Part shown: piece by piece, positions 1 to 11,999 of the stretch | Layout of the letters: each line of letters begins with the position of its first letter | How positions within the stretch are numbered: the first letter of the stretch is position 1 | Position numbers and translations under genes: made by a program | Notes under the pieces: model-generated | Database searches by the model: none | What the model saw: only the letters and a program-made list of their open reading frames with translations | Told to the model about the DNA's origin: nothing | NCBI GenBank assembly: GCA_038093515.1 | Contig: JBBPSI010000027.1 | Location: 1 to 64,000 of the forward strand | DNA: 64,000 bases | Reading direction: 5' to 3' | Source: Butyriboletus loyo | Lineage: Eukaryota > Basidiomycota > Agaricomycetes > Boletales > Boletaceae

Positions 1-371
1 GAGGTACATTTGAACCGACTGCCGCACGAACTGGATGACCACCAAAACGCAGGTCACCGCACCCGGAATAAACTGTAGGAAAATGGTGTCTTCGATCCAA
101 GGGTATAAGGTAGAAAAATTGCTACAGAATGAAAAGTCCAGCACGTGTACAGTAGTTGCTAATGAACAGTCAGGAATCTTTAGTACTTGGCAGTGTACGT
201 ATATGAACCTGGCTTACTTGATACGTTCTTGGGAATGTTGGTAATAACAGTGATGGTGGTGGTTAGAACAATGTACGGGACGAAGACCATGAGGAGTACG
301 ATGAGAATCAACCTCGACCGGTTGTACATCGCCCACACACGAAGGATCATCACCACTGATTTTCCATTGAA
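1..371 (-). CDS. DUF6533-like multi-pass membrane protein, 3' part only
   Basis: Minus-strand gene running off the left edge. The readable piece is one exon at about 371-199 and a second from 121 to the edge, joined by an intron with donor GTACAC and acceptor TCTGTAG; this join keeps the frame open. The first exon carries the motif LRVWAMYNRSR followed by a hydrophobic helix, and the second a helix around PGAVTCVLVVIQFVRQS. A short cytosolic LRVxAxYxRSR box followed by a membrane helix is characteristic of the large DUF6533 family of agaricomycete integral membrane proteins, whose function is not established. The upstream acceptor (GCTAAAG at about 372-378) shows that more 5' exons exist, but I could not place them. 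It may be intact or a pseudogene. Family call is from motifs only. Confidence 0.5.
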
Positions 372-378
372 CTTTAGC

Positions 379-2276
379 AATTAGAGAGAACATCGGCACT
401 GCAACTTACTATTGGCAGCAACAATAAAAAGAAGAAATGCGAATTGATTGAAAACATAGATTGCGTAGCCTGAAGGTAATCATGATGGAAGGGAAAACGT
501 TTCAACGCTTGCGCTTACATCTGTTTGACCGATATCAGCCGCCTGTGTTCGACATGAGTAGATCATACATACGTCTATGAATATTGGGTTATCGACATTA
601 GTATATCATGAAGTGTGAGAAAATTAAAATCCTACCTCCCCAGCCTCGGGCGTGAAGATAGTCCCATCTTAAATGGTGTCTGTCAGTGGTGTCAACTGTG
701 TATCCGAAACTCTCACGTACTCAGGGATGTCGCTCTGATAACCGACTTGGAATGAGTATTCATCATGTATGAACAGTGACACCGTCGACTTACATGGCGG
801 AATAACAACCAAGATAACGTACCTGTGAGAGATGAGTTTAGCCTACTAGTACGATCCAGACCTCAAAGATGCGATACACACAAGAATGAACAGGAAAGAC
901 ACAAACGACCAGGGTCTATTCTGTGATTTCGTCAGCAACCTATCACGTGATCAATTTTCCCACCAACCCAAATATGTTCTATCTATACAGCTGGTCAGCT
1001 CTATGGCAGGTAAAGATATATGGGGGGTACGATACCTCGCTTGGAAACGTGAGGACTGAATCACGAGAATGAAGCGTTCACTTCAGCACAACGAAATGAA
1101 CGACAGAATACGTTACTGACCGTAATCGTATCCAACGGCAGTGACGATTGCAACTGTATGCACTGATGAGATCAATCGACCAAAGAGCATTTCCGAGCTC
1201 ACGGGACGCGCAATTGCTCTGTCGGAGCGCCACCAAGGTCTGCTGCAAACTGGGAGACATGACATTTGCGTATGAATGGCAGAGCGAGCCCCGGGGGTGT
1301 ATCGAGGGGATGGAAATTCACCTTTCGCGCAACTGCATGAAATACAGATCATATCGAGAGGCAGTGATGGATGGTGACTTGACATTGACCGGTTCCAATA
1401 ATAAGCTGCCACTAGAGCCAACACTGGACGTGGCTAGAAGCGGTGCCACTATCCGCTTTAATGATACTAGTACCAGGACGGGTACTGCTACTACTAGTGT
1501 GCGTGTTCGATAGAATGGTCTTGATCCCACCAAATCGGCGGCCCGATCCGATTAAAGATCTCTTAACCGAGTAGTTCGAGAACGACTGAGTCCCATACAA
1601 CTACGATGATCGTGCTACTAGCACTGGCAGGCACGAGGGCTACAAAAGAAACGTAGAAACTCGAGAGAGCGACTCGGAATTCATCATGCGGGACCCTTTC
1701 TCGTGTCATACTCATGTTGGGCTGGCACCCAGCGGCACTGGCAGTTGATGAATTCGAGATCCTCTGACTCCGAGTCTGGCGAAAACTAACCCTACTTATC
1801 AAAAGACGAGTCGACGTATAAAACACATTGCATTATCACAGAACCATTGCAGAGGGAATCTTGTCGTGCAAAGAAAGAAAGAAAACCAAGTCCGAGCTAT
1901 GCGAGAGAGATGGGGAGAGAGCGAGTGGTACGAGTAGGACGTGTGTACGCATAATAGTAGGTTGCAGCCGCTGGCTGAGCGTATATTAGAGAGAAAGGAG
2001 AGAACATGGGAAAAAGCAGGGAAGAAAATGAAAACGAGCGTCCAGCCAATACAAAAAAGAGTCGCAGCCATACCTTATGGGTAAAGCGACTGACCATGGA
2101 AGACAAAGGGGAATACGATGGAAAATAAAATAAAATAATCGTATCAGCATTCAAGACGACGACTTTCCTCGAGGGTAACTCGCATGCTAGATCCAACCAG
2201 GTCCATTCTACACGTCCATCCCTACCTCAAGGAAAACAGAAAGGTACGTATGGGCTTCAATTGATGTCGAGGAACC
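379..2276. other. Intergenic region, no confident gene
   Basis: About 1.9 kb between the membrane-protein gene and the end of the chitin synthase. N-terminal exons of the left gene should lie in the first few hundred bases but no frame is convincing. A 121-codon plus-strand ORF (1148-1513) has no recognisable motif. From about 1860 to 2060 the plus strand is purine rich (GAGAGA and GAAAGAAAG runs), which fits 3' flanking or untranslated sequence of the chitin synthase. Confidence 0.4.
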
Positions 2277-5200
2277 TCAAGAGTGGCTTAGCAGCACCCT
2301 GTCGATCGCAGTGTTGATCGTTGCTTTCCTCGGCGTAAGATCCATCCCGAACCGCTCCTCAAGCACCCTTCTGATCTCCCGCTTCGTCACCGTGTTCAAA
2401 TCCGCTGCCCGTAAAATTTCCTCAACGCTCCGCTCAAGATCCGCATCGCTCGGTGCACCCGAACCATAATCCACGAGTTGTGTTGAGCCGTGCACAGGCG
2501 GCATGTCAAAGTAGTTGGTCGGTGGTCGGGAGCCCGGTCCCATCGACTGCGAGGCGTACAGCATGCCCGCGTCACTCAAGGGGCGGAGTTGCGACATGGG
2601 TGTGCCACGGCCAGATTGGTATCCTACGGGAGGTAACATGCCGAATTGTTGCGACGGCGCGGGAGAGTGGCTGCGGGCTTCGTAGAACGTCTCGTGTCCG
2701 TACAGCGATGTAGCCCGCGACTCGGCGTAGCCTTCCTTGTATTGGTGGCCAGGAGGAACCCAAGAACCGATCGAGTGGTTGGATTCCTTGTCCCACAGCT
2801 CGTTCTCGTAATCATTCCATGTCTTGAGAGGAATTGCACGGGGATCAAACTTGCCTTCGTCCTATCGAGCTGCCACGTTAGTATCGATCCAATCCCGAAC
2901 ACGAATCCAACGTACATGGACAATAATCTTCTTGCCAGCCTCTCCAAGCACGATACGCGTCGCACCCCACGAGAAGTCATCCATGCGCCAGAAGGAATAA
3001 ATTGGAAGCATGAATGAAAAGATGGGAATAGCGAGAATGTAAAACACCATCCATCCAACCATGTCCCACTTCCGTCGGAGGATGAACACGAGAGCTTGCA
3101 AACCGTACACGGCACCAATCATGATGAGCGAGATGATAGGAATAGAGTTTCCCTCGCCAGCGACCGAAACGATCAAGTAAACGATCTATTCCACGAGATA
3201 CATCAGCAACGCATACACAATGAGACCAGCGGAATATATACTCACATACGCCACAGTGACGGGCTGAATCAACGTCGACACCAAATCCATCATGACAATA
3301 AATCTCATCGAGAAACAGCAAAAACCGCAAAGCTGATCCAAGAACATCAATTCTCCCAAGTTGTGGATCGTTGAGTTGATCCAACGACGTCGTTGCGAAA
3401 GCAAAATCTTCCAGTCATCCGGTGCGACCGTATACGCGTGAGCATCTCGGATAAATTGCGTTTTGTGCATCGGGAAGTGTTTCAGTAGCAGCGTCGTCAA
3501 GTAACGATCCTCTCCGAGGTGCAGCAGGTTCTTCATGTGCAACGTGTCGACACGATTCTGAGAGTAATCGGAGATCATCTGGTTCGAGATCAACAAAGGC
3601 TTGTGTGTGTCGGGTGAACGGAGACGGAAAAGCGTGAAACAACCAGGCAAACAAGTAACGGAACCAAAGAGCGACTCGAAAGCCTTGGCCATGTGGTGCG
3701 AAATGAAGTACTCGTAGACCTGCATCATCGTGATGATGGACTGCTTGGCGTTCGAAAGCGTTGTCTCACCACAGACACCAAGCACCTTCTTGTCGTGGAC
3801 CATGCTGCAAAATACGAACTCGAATGAACAACACATATCATGAAGATATGGCGCAACCTACGCGGAGATCAACCGGTTCAAAGAGAATGGATCCACAGTA
3901 GTATCAGCATCAATCGTGAACAGATACTCGTAAAACGTTGGGTTGACACCAATCACGTTCTTGATCTGGTGATACATCTCCAGTTCCAGCGGATTCATAG
4001 GCGAGTTGAAGTGTACCTGTTCCACTCTCGCAAGTGAGCTACTGCATTGCATACTCCCACGAGCACAAACGCACCTTGTTCAAGAAATGCATAATGACCA
4101 TTTGCGAGTCCCGCTTTCCTCGGTTGCCAGGTCGCGATCTCTCCGTCGGCTTGCCGACCTTGACAACCACGAGATAAGGCACGACGTGACCCGCGCACTC
4201 GTACAACCCAGAGTATACCTTGCCCATATTGTGTTGCCGAGCACCCTCGCCCAACGACACGAAACTCAACGGCTCAGGATCGAGATTAGGGTCCACGCCG
4301 AGAATATCAAGCACGATACGGGGGGTAGGTCGGTCGTTGCCGGAACCAACGATGTTGCCATCACAGACGACAAGAATCAATTTACGTTTGTCGTCGTACT
4401 TCAGCTGGGCGAGCGAGTCAATGGTACGGCGAAGCGAGGTTTCTCCTTCTGTGTAACAAGGCACTTGGCAAATCACGAATTTGTCGTGATCCTCTGGCGC
4501 ACGAGGCGAACCGAAGTTGATGGAGGCGATGAACTTGAACGCGATGATGCTGACCATCATGATCGACAACGCGAGGAGGATGTATTGGGAGAACAAACAC
4601 TGGGGCGAATTTCGGTTGTCCACCATGCCGATGAGGAATAGGTTTCGGAGGCACGTCTTCTGCGAGGATAACGTCCCAGCATCAATGTTGAGGTTATCAA
4701 TTGCCTTCGTGAGGTCCTGACCAGAGCTATACTTGAACAGATTGACAAGGCTACTATCCATGAACTGTGCATCCACGCCGCCGGGAGCCTGTTCTCCGCT
4801 TGGTCCCTGAACAGCAGGGCCATAGTTGACATAATCTGTCAAATCGTAGATGAGACTGTCGTAGACACCGACGGAGTACCCCGAGTTTGCCATGCTGGTT
4901 AACTCTTGAGGGGTGTAGCCCATGTAGCCAACACGGTTGTTCCAACGCATGATAGTCATGCTCTCGAAGTACCAGTCTGGACGTGAATCATTGGTGGTCG
5001 CACGGAAGTCATGGTATTGTTCGTTGGGATCCGTCGTGTTCGCCGCGGTAAGCTGGACCCACGGGCTGACCGAGCCAGAAACGCCATTGCAAAGGGCGCT
5101 GACCTGCCAAGACCATGAACAATGGATGGAACAAACAAAGCGACTGACGCACCTGAACAGGGAACAACTTGGACGCATCCAAGCCACCATATTGCAAAAC

Positions 5201-8200
5201 CGTCTTCGTAGGAATAACCGTCACGACTCTCTGGTGCGTCGCCGCGACCTCCGTGAGATCAAACACCTCACCGCGAATTGCGGTGTAAACATTGTTCGGT
5301 GAATCTGCATATGAATGCGACGCAAGCTCCGATGTACTGAAGACGTGTTCCGTCGGACAGATGATGAGCTGAAGGACTGCGATAACGAAAACCGCACAAG
5401 CACAGATGAACCAGATGACGAAGTTGAGCGCAAGCTTCTCCCTCCATGCTTGACGCACGTCCTCACGCTTCATTCGGCCAAACCACTTGAGGAAAATGGA
5501 CGGTATCCACCAGGTGAGGAGCCAACACAGCAAGACCCAGCGTCGCCGCGCCGAGGTCTCTTTGACGATCTCGGTGGTCTCGTTCTCCATAATTTCACCC
5601 GCCAGAGCCTCTTTAGCTATTAGTCCTTCCTTATCGGCATTTTGGAACATGTTCCTGGATGGTGCATAGGACTCGGAACCGTAGTTGGAATTGGTCTCTT
5701 CACGATTGGATGTCAGTCGACTCCGATTATCAAAATCGTCAGAGCGGAATGATTTCCGGTCCTCGTATTCGTCGTCGTAGAGGTCTCCACGTTGGAATGG
5801 AGAGGCGTTGGCTACAAGGGGAACGTGTGCCTGGGAAGAGGCTTGGTTGAATGGATCCGCATAGTCGTCTGGGGGAAGTCCTGGGGAAGCGTAGGGTGCA
5901 TATGGGTCACCTGTCGAGCGAACATCGATGCCAGCTTCTGCCTCTGCATCGCGGAGGCGGTTTCGTTTCTGCTCTTCCACATCAAGGGCACGAATACGGT
6001 CCTCGAGGGAATGGAATGCTGCATGAGACAAGAAGACCTATATGACGAGTAAAACGATGAGAACCTTACTCCGCGACATATAGGCCCTCCAAAATTACCT
6101 TGTATTGCCCGAGAACTATATCAATCTCCTGTAAGCCCAACATGCTTCTCGTCTGCTCGACCTTCTCCTTCGCTGAGTCATCCACAAGGCCCAGCTTTGC
6201 TGTCGGTTCCTTATATCGTGTGCAAAACTCGTTTGGAGTTAGCCCCACCTCAAAGACGTTTACGTTCCTCTTCGAAACCTCAGTCAAACCCATGCTCCGA
6301 ATCTGACCCTTTATGCTCCGCCCCTCCAATTGATTGGGTAATTGCGAGTCGTTGGGATTCAAGCAGAAGACGAACCAGGACTGCGTTTCTGATAGCGTTT
6401 CAAACAAGGTGTCCAGAGCGGACCTGAACTCGCCAGCGACACATGGCATTGAACCCGATGAAGAATTCGGTGTGTCTTCCTCCTCCCGGTCTTGATCTTC
6501 GACCGCACCGTCCTCGCGGAGCGTTGGCATCCGTTTGACAGTACCTTTACGACGTGTTGATGGGGCACGCATTGGCTTGACCGGCTGCTGCGCGGAGACG
6601 ATGGTATCCTCGTCCTTAGGGTGTGCCTGAGTCGCGATGGCCTTGCCTGAGAAAAGACCCTTGACGAAAGGATTGATCGATCCAGCTCCTTCTGCACCAT
6701 CTGCAGCACCGACGCTAGAGCCGCGGAGAAGTGATACAAAGTCGGGATTGAGAGAATCAAGGTTGCGGTCGAGGAAGCCCTCGGAGGAATAAGTCACGGG
6801 ACCATTGAAGTGGTTGACGGTGAAGGTTGGGTTACCCGAGCGATCGATCGCCCCGACCTTGAAGGATGAGTGGTTACCCCACCGTTTGCCAAAGGCTTCT
6901 ACCATTGTGTGGTCCGTCTTCTTGTGTGATCGGCGGGCCTGGTCATCCATAATATGGATGAGGCCTCCAGGCTTGTTTTGCAAAAGCCGAATACACTCGG
7001 TGTTGTCGAAGTATGGGACCGAGGGGACAAACCGAGAGATGCCCTCCGTCTGGTACTCATCAACATGTGACTCGAAAATGCGTTTTTGAATGAAATTCTG
7101 CAAACGTTCGTTGGCGAAGTTAATGCAAAATTGATCAAGGGAATTGGCTCGGCTCGTCATATTTTGCGGGCCGGGAAGATCAAAGAGGCCGATGAAGGTG
7201 TCAAAATCGTCGCGGCAGAGGCGTTGATTGATGTATTCATTCAGCCAAGCAAAAAGAAGGGAGTAAAGGGTCTTGGCAAGGTCATCACGATTGTCGGAGG
7301 CACCATCGGGATCGAGGAAGACAGTGCAAAGCTCCTTCTTGACGAGCTTTGTCTTGTAGGCAAGTGTGGTCTCGAGTGTCGAGGACTGCACACCAAGGAA
7401 CTCGGCAACAATACCGAGAACATCCACATTACGAACAACAGCTGCGTCCACGTCACGACCGCGGTCGACGGTGAACTCGAGATTACCCAGGTGGAGAATA
7501 GCCGCGATGAGCTGGCAGGTTTGGGCAACCTGTCGCTTGGATAAGCCAATGGACTTGAGTGCCAACTTGAGCTGTTCGAACCGATTGGCATCGTCGTCAC
7601 GGACACCGTTAGAGCGGGCACTTGCACCGGCGCGGTGACCAAGATAGCGGTACTGGGTCTTGTCAGTAAGGTGTAAATGTTGACGCTCTTCTAGAGATGC
7701 ACCGGCCATCAGGTAGTAGAAAATATGGAAATTCCGTTCACCAGATGGCACAGCTGCCACGCGGTTGCGTTCGAGATAGTAGTCAAGCGACTTGATACCA
7801 CACAAACGGCCTTTGTCGGTGAACTGAAGTTCTGTATACTTTCCAAAGCGAGATGCATTTGGATTGAAGAGCGTGCGAGCGTTGCCAAAGGACTCTATGA
7901 CGAACTCTGCTGCGGGTACCTGGGTCGCGAGCTTGGAGCCTTTCTTTCCCGGATTGGAAACGGACAGCTCAAGCAACGTCTTAATGGCGAGTCGGCGACT
8001 TTCCGACTTTCCACTGCCGGTTTCGCCACTAAAGAGAAATACAACATCCGTAAACCAAGCATAGATTTTAAAAAACGAGAACGTACGTGATGATAAGGGA
8101 CTGATCCTGGGCTGTGCGCCTCATGTGGTAGTAGGCATTATTCGCGAGCTGAAATATATGCGGCGGGAGTGGGGCCTTATTCTCAGCAGTGTCCCGATAG

Positions 8201-8427
8201 TCTGCGGCATATTTTTGGAGAATCGAGTCGGCATTTGAAGCGACGTATTTGTGAGGGTTGACAGCGACGAGGGCGGAGGAACCGACGCAGGTGTAGATGG
8301 TGTCAGACATGAAGCGTTCGCGAAGACAGGTGACGATGACATCGTCTGAGACGGGCGATAATGCGGCGAGGTCAGTGACGGCCTCGAGCCGCTGTTGCAG
8401 GCTCATCCCCGTGGACTGCCTATTCAT
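2277..8427 (-). CDS. chsV: Class V chitin synthase with N-terminal myosin motor domain
   Basis: Polymerises UDP-GlcNAc into cell-wall chitin at the plasma membrane; the family uses its myosin-like head to target secretory vesicles to hyphal tips. Eight exons: 8427-8087, 8028-6099, 6037-5153, 5103-4075, 4016-3862, 3804-3246, 3185-2916, 2861-2277; the sum is 1918 codons (1917 aa), the usual size. Residues 1 to about 757 are the motor head: P-loop GETGSGKS at 115-122, switch [10 protein letters not shown]. Near 925-980 are two hydrophobic segments, then a cytochrome-b5-like stretch (about 1000-1050). The GT2 catalytic core shows [26 protein letters not shown] and QRRRW near 1585, followed by C-terminal membrane helices and a DEK_C domain at the very end. 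Introns are 46-65 nt, all GT-AG and frame-preserving. The frame is open throughout, so the gene looks functional. Switch II reads DLPGPQ instead of the DIxGFE of ordinary myosins. Confidence 0.96.
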
Positions 8428-8727
8428 GTGTTATTGCCGGCGACGACGAGACCTGAAGCAAAGGAAGTGAGTAAAGGAGAGAAACGGGGGGCAGGGACGT
8501 CGTCGCTGCGGGGAGGAGAAGGGGAAAGATGGAAGAAACGAGGCAGGCGACTGAGCTGGACGGCGACACGGGAAAACACTCGGTTGTTTATTAAGTAACG
8601 CGGCTAACTTTAGCCATTCTACATGTTTTCACACGCCGGCCTTTCTCATTTTTAGTCACCGAGTCAACTAAACAAAAAATAAATAAATAAAGATATTCTC
8701 CTTTGCTTGTGGCTCGTAAATGTGGCC

Positions 8728-8732
8728 AAAAA
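8728..8732 (-). terminator. Pol III terminator of tRNA-Pro
   Basis: A run of five T on the minus strand begins three bases after the tRNA 3' end, as expected for RNA polymerase III termination. Confidence 0.6.
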
Positions 8733-8735
8733 TAG

Positions 8736-8818
8736 GGGCCTCACTGGGAATCGAACCCAGGTCACTTGCAATTTGTGACTCGCCCAAAGCAAGTATCGTA
8801 CCTCTGGACCATAAGGCC
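8736..8818 (-). tRNA. tRNA-Pro (anticodon TGG) with short intron
   Basis: Read on the minus strand. The acceptor stem GGCCTTA pairs with TGAGGCC. The anticodon stem is CTTGC/GCAAG with loop TTTGGG, giving anticodon TGG (proline). About 12 nt (CGAGTCACAAAT) interrupt the loop immediately after position 37, the canonical tRNA intron position. The T arm CTGGG-TTCGATT-CCCAG is perfect. It lies 308 bases upstream of the chitin synthase start and about 130 bases upstream of the next plus-strand gene. Confidence 0.93.
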
Positions 8819-8946
8819 TTAGAGTCTGGCGTGCTATCCAGGTTATCGTGCTTTAAATCACAGCATCTGGTGGCTGACGAGAATAACCTCCTGAAAATGC
8901 TCGCCTTGTCCCTCTGTTTTGACCACATCTTTCCCTCGCTATCGAC

Positions 8947-10101
8947 ATGCTTTCCGATCTGAACTACAGCACCCTCCCTTTCGATATGCCCACTCTTCTT
9001 GATCCCATCCCCAGCACCACCTATCCGGAAGAGGACCCTCTTGCGCCGCTCAACTTTGACGACCTCCTCGACATTGCACGCGAATTCGAATTCACCCGCA
9101 CGATCACGCACATCTGGCCATGCGAAGAAGAACCCAGCACGTTCCCCGAGACGGGATTGGACGATATACTCGCCGCGATCGTGCCCACTCCAAACGTAGA
9201 AGAAAGCCCTCTACATTCAGCACAGTCGATGACCCTTGACCCCGTCCACGTCCAGGAAGTCGACTTGCACAGATCGGCGACGATGACTCCTGCGTCCGAT
9301 GTAAACGCAAGCATCTCGAGAGACCCGGCGCGCCTTTCGAAGGACGACGATCAGGCCCGAGGCGAAGTGGAGCCTCTGGTCACATCGATACTCCGGGGAT
9401 GGTCCCCTCCCAACGGATCTCAATTTCTTGACCTCGATGACAGTTTTATGCTCCCCCAGTTAGCGAGGGACGTATGTATTCCGCCCTGGCTGGCAACGTT
9501 TCTCGCTCCCTTTGACACGCCGCCTGCAAGCAGTACCTGCCAATCACCCGCAATGGCTCTTGCGATTGGTGACATGCAGCAACAGACGGGAGCAACAGAG
9601 TCGAAAGTTCCACCTGTAAACACGACTGATAAGACAGCCGATGACCCCATCAAGAAGTGCGTGCCTCTCGTGCCTCTGCCGATGCAGCCTTCGACGCGTG
9701 CTATTCTTGAACCCGTCCGGGCTCAGTCCGCTCTGCAAATCAACTCGAACGTGCCCCATACGAAGACACCAAAGTCTCGCCCACAGCTACGCTCTATAGC
9801 GGGTGGTGCTTCCACCACGCGATACGCTAAAGCTCCTAGAGGAGGTATCCCACCCCACATTGCGCGCACGGTGACAAAAGCAAACATCCTCCTTGTCGAA
9901 AAAGAGCGCAAGGTGATTCGAAACGCATTTTCCAGCACAATTGTGGGAGAAGGGAAAAAACCAAGTGTCCTTCGGAGACTGGCCAAGGTCGAGAGAGAAA
10001 CAGGTAAGATTGTTGATGGTAGTGGCGGTGGAAAGAAACTGCTCGCCTGCAGCGAGAACGAGCAGAAGACAGGAAGAGCGGCGAAGAGAGCGAGAGTATG
10101 A
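8947..10101 (+). CDS. Hypothetical protein, 384 aa, single exon
   Basis: An uninterrupted 384-codon ORF; no other reading of the locus is comparable. I recognise no domain. The N-terminal third is acidic and proline/leucine rich (LNFDDLLDIAREFEF, GLDDILAAI), the middle is low complexity, and the C-terminal 100 residues are strongly basic, ending in GRAAKRARV, which resembles a nuclear localisation signal. A conserved-looking basic stretch (HIARTVTKANILLVEKER) precedes it. An acidic start with a basic nuclear-type tail would suit a nuclear regulatory protein, but that is inference. The start ATG at 8947 is the first in frame; a second at 8986 is also possible. Introns are not required. Confidence 0.7.
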   Translation: MLSDLNYSTLPFDMPTLLDPIPSTTYPEEDPLAPLNFDDLLDIAREFEFTRTITHIWPCEEEPSTFPETGLDDILAAIVPTPNVEESPLHSAQSMTLDPVHVQEVDLHRSATMTPASDVNASISRDPARLSKDDDQARGEVEPLVTSILRGWSPPNGSQFLDLDDSFMLPQLARDVCIPPWLATFLAPFDTPPASSTCQSPAMALAIGDMQQQTGATESKVPPVNTTDKTADDPIKKCVPLVPLPMQPSTRAILEPVRAQSALQINSNVPHTKTPKSRPQLRSIAGGASTTRYAKAPRGGIPPHIARTVTKANILLVEKERKVIRNAFSSTIVGEGKKPSVLRRLAKVERETGKIVDGSGGGKKLLACSENEQKTGRAAKRARV

Positions 10102-11601
10102 GCACGCAGTGAGGGTTTGAACGTTGACCTCCTGTTTTTTATCGTTTTCGCCTTGATGTTTTCAAAGATCTTGTGGTATTTGTGTGCATAAATTCGTTCT
10201 TCACGTTCGCTGTGGATGGTTTATCTCAATGTATATATCAATGATGTTATCGCCTTTCGCCTATTGCTCCATAAATCGTATGTTTGGATGTATCTATATA
10301 CGCTTCTTCATGGTGTGCAGGCTGATATAAACGAATAAATGATTGAGTAAGTTTTGGTTAACTACGCCAGAATTCATCACTAACCCATCACTGGTGGGCT
10401 CTAGTTTCACCGATTCCTCTACGAGGATCGTGTGGAATACCGTTATGATACGATCCACAAGGAATACCGGTTGAAACGTTGACCATCCGATCTTGACAAA
10501 ACGGTTGGAGCCTGATAGCTGGGGATCACAGTAGCCTTATAATACATTACTTTTCACCATCTACTTTACGAGCTCACATGTACCAGTGATACCAATAGGC
10601 AGATCTCTCGAGAGGTATGAATTTCTCGGTATGACCGAAATATTTTTTCTTGGCACAAGCGTATGAACCATGTACACGCTGAGCATAGGGCAATCATGAA
10701 TTGTTTAGTATTTGGATGTCTCGTGTTCTATACGGCAGAGTCAGGGGACCTAGATGGACTTGTCTAAACATATTCCATGTACCAGGGTTTGAATCGCTGT
10801 GTTTCTTTGCCCATAATAACGGGACGAAGACGGACTTTTTGCGCAACAGAAGTGATTTTGGAAGGCGTCATATTATGGACCTATTAGTATGAACTAACAA
10901 TTAAAAAAACGTGCGGCCTCCCGCCGTGCTGGCCTGGAGCGTGACTGGGATATTTTATGAGTACCCGCTAGTCGAGGAGACCTACAATGCAATCGCTGAC
11001 CTGTACGTATAGACGTTGTTATTCGGCATCCGGGCAGCGTCAAATTGGGTGACACTGAGTCGGGATCATCTTGATCTTTGATGTCGTGCGTCTAGTGTTG
11101 CCGCGAACCGAATCCAACCGAACCGAGGTGTATTTTTGGGGGACTTCGAAGTCAAACGGCCTCGTTCACCTCTCGAAAGCCCAGCCAATCAGAATTCATG
11201 TCTACATGTACGGCAACACGAGTCACCGTCCGCTCCCCGTCACCTTGTTCTCGGTTCATCTTGCCATCCTCCTTTCTTACTGCAACCGTGACGTTGCACG
11301 TTGCTCCCAACATTGTCTCTCTCCTGGTTTACCATTCTGGACACAACCTGTGCCAACAATGCTCATATAAATGAGAATTCTCCTCAACATTGTATTCTCG
11401 TCAGGGTTGAGTACTTGCTACCGTCCCCGTCCGAAGATTTTTCATCATACAGCACACTTTCTCATAATGTACACTGTCGGGAGCCAGCTGTTCCCAATAC
11501 ACTATGAGAAATATACAGTAGCAAATGTTTACACGGTTACAGCAGCTGACTAATCACGAGCGAGCGTATGCGAAGCATGACAAGAATATCGCCCGACTGG
11601 A
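10102..11601. other. Intergenic region, no gene seen
   Basis: AT-rich 3' flank of the 384-aa gene followed by unassigned sequence. No ORF above about 100 codons and no recognised motif. From about 11,220 to 11,560 the sequence resembles the repeated flank found at 15.2-15.5 kb and 17.5-17.7 kb (for example the stretch around GTCCCCGTCCGAAG), so the left edge of the duplicated region lies here. Confidence 0.5.
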
Positions 11602-11981
11602 CTAATTCAACTTCAAATATCTATGTAAGGTCACCTGTTTCACATTTTTCATCTCCTCGTGTCGCAGTTCAGCACGGAAGGCACGAAGTTGATGAAGAAA
11701 ATCGAGGGATCCATTTGCACCTGCTTGAGACGCATATCCATCTTCCAACTTCTGGTAGCGACGATTGGCCTGCTATCCCTGTCACAATCTTCATCATACG
11801 ATTCCACCTCAACAATCTCACCCTTTCTAACAGCCTCCCGATGGTGCCCCTCGGCAATTATGGCTGCGTCGTCCTTGAAGTTTACAGCATCTGTATCCAG
11901 GTTTTCTTTCTCCTCGAATGGGTCGAGAAGCTCGTCAAGTGTCAATCTGGCCATCGGGGCAGAAGATGTGGGGTAGTTCAA
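11602..11981 (-). pseudogene. Pogo/Tigger-like DNA transposase, C-terminal remnant
   Basis: The minus-strand frame from 11981 gives a C-terminal region of the kind seen in agaricomycete CENP-B/pogo (DDE_1) transposases: TLDELLDPFEE, then IIAEGHHREAVRKGEIVEV with an acidic run. Near 11,760 the frame shifts. The shifted frame continues with SLDFLHQLRAFRAELRHEE and ends in KQVTLHRYLKLN and a TAG stop. The terminal QxTLxRY(F/L) resembles the PCNA-interacting tail of pogo transposases. No HTH or DDE catalytic part precedes it, so this is a truncated, frameshifted fossil. Family assignment is by pattern and not by search. Confidence 0.55.
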
Positions 11982-11999
11982 TTTTCCAAGCCTGCCACT

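Noticed and set aside
1563..2196. Overlapping minus-strand ORFs of 87-99 codons
   Set aside because: Lie in AG-rich 3' flank of the chitin synthase; Ser/Phe-rich composition simply reflects the purine-rich complement.
4006..4641. 211-codon plus-strand ORF
   Set aside because: Lies wholly antisense to the conserved catalytic region of the chitin synthase.
6066..6098. Chitin synthase frame ending in LEGLYVAE before a stop
   Set aside because: This is retained intron sequence; using donor GTAATT after the QYK codons and acceptor TATAG restores VFLSHAAFH, a class V hallmark.
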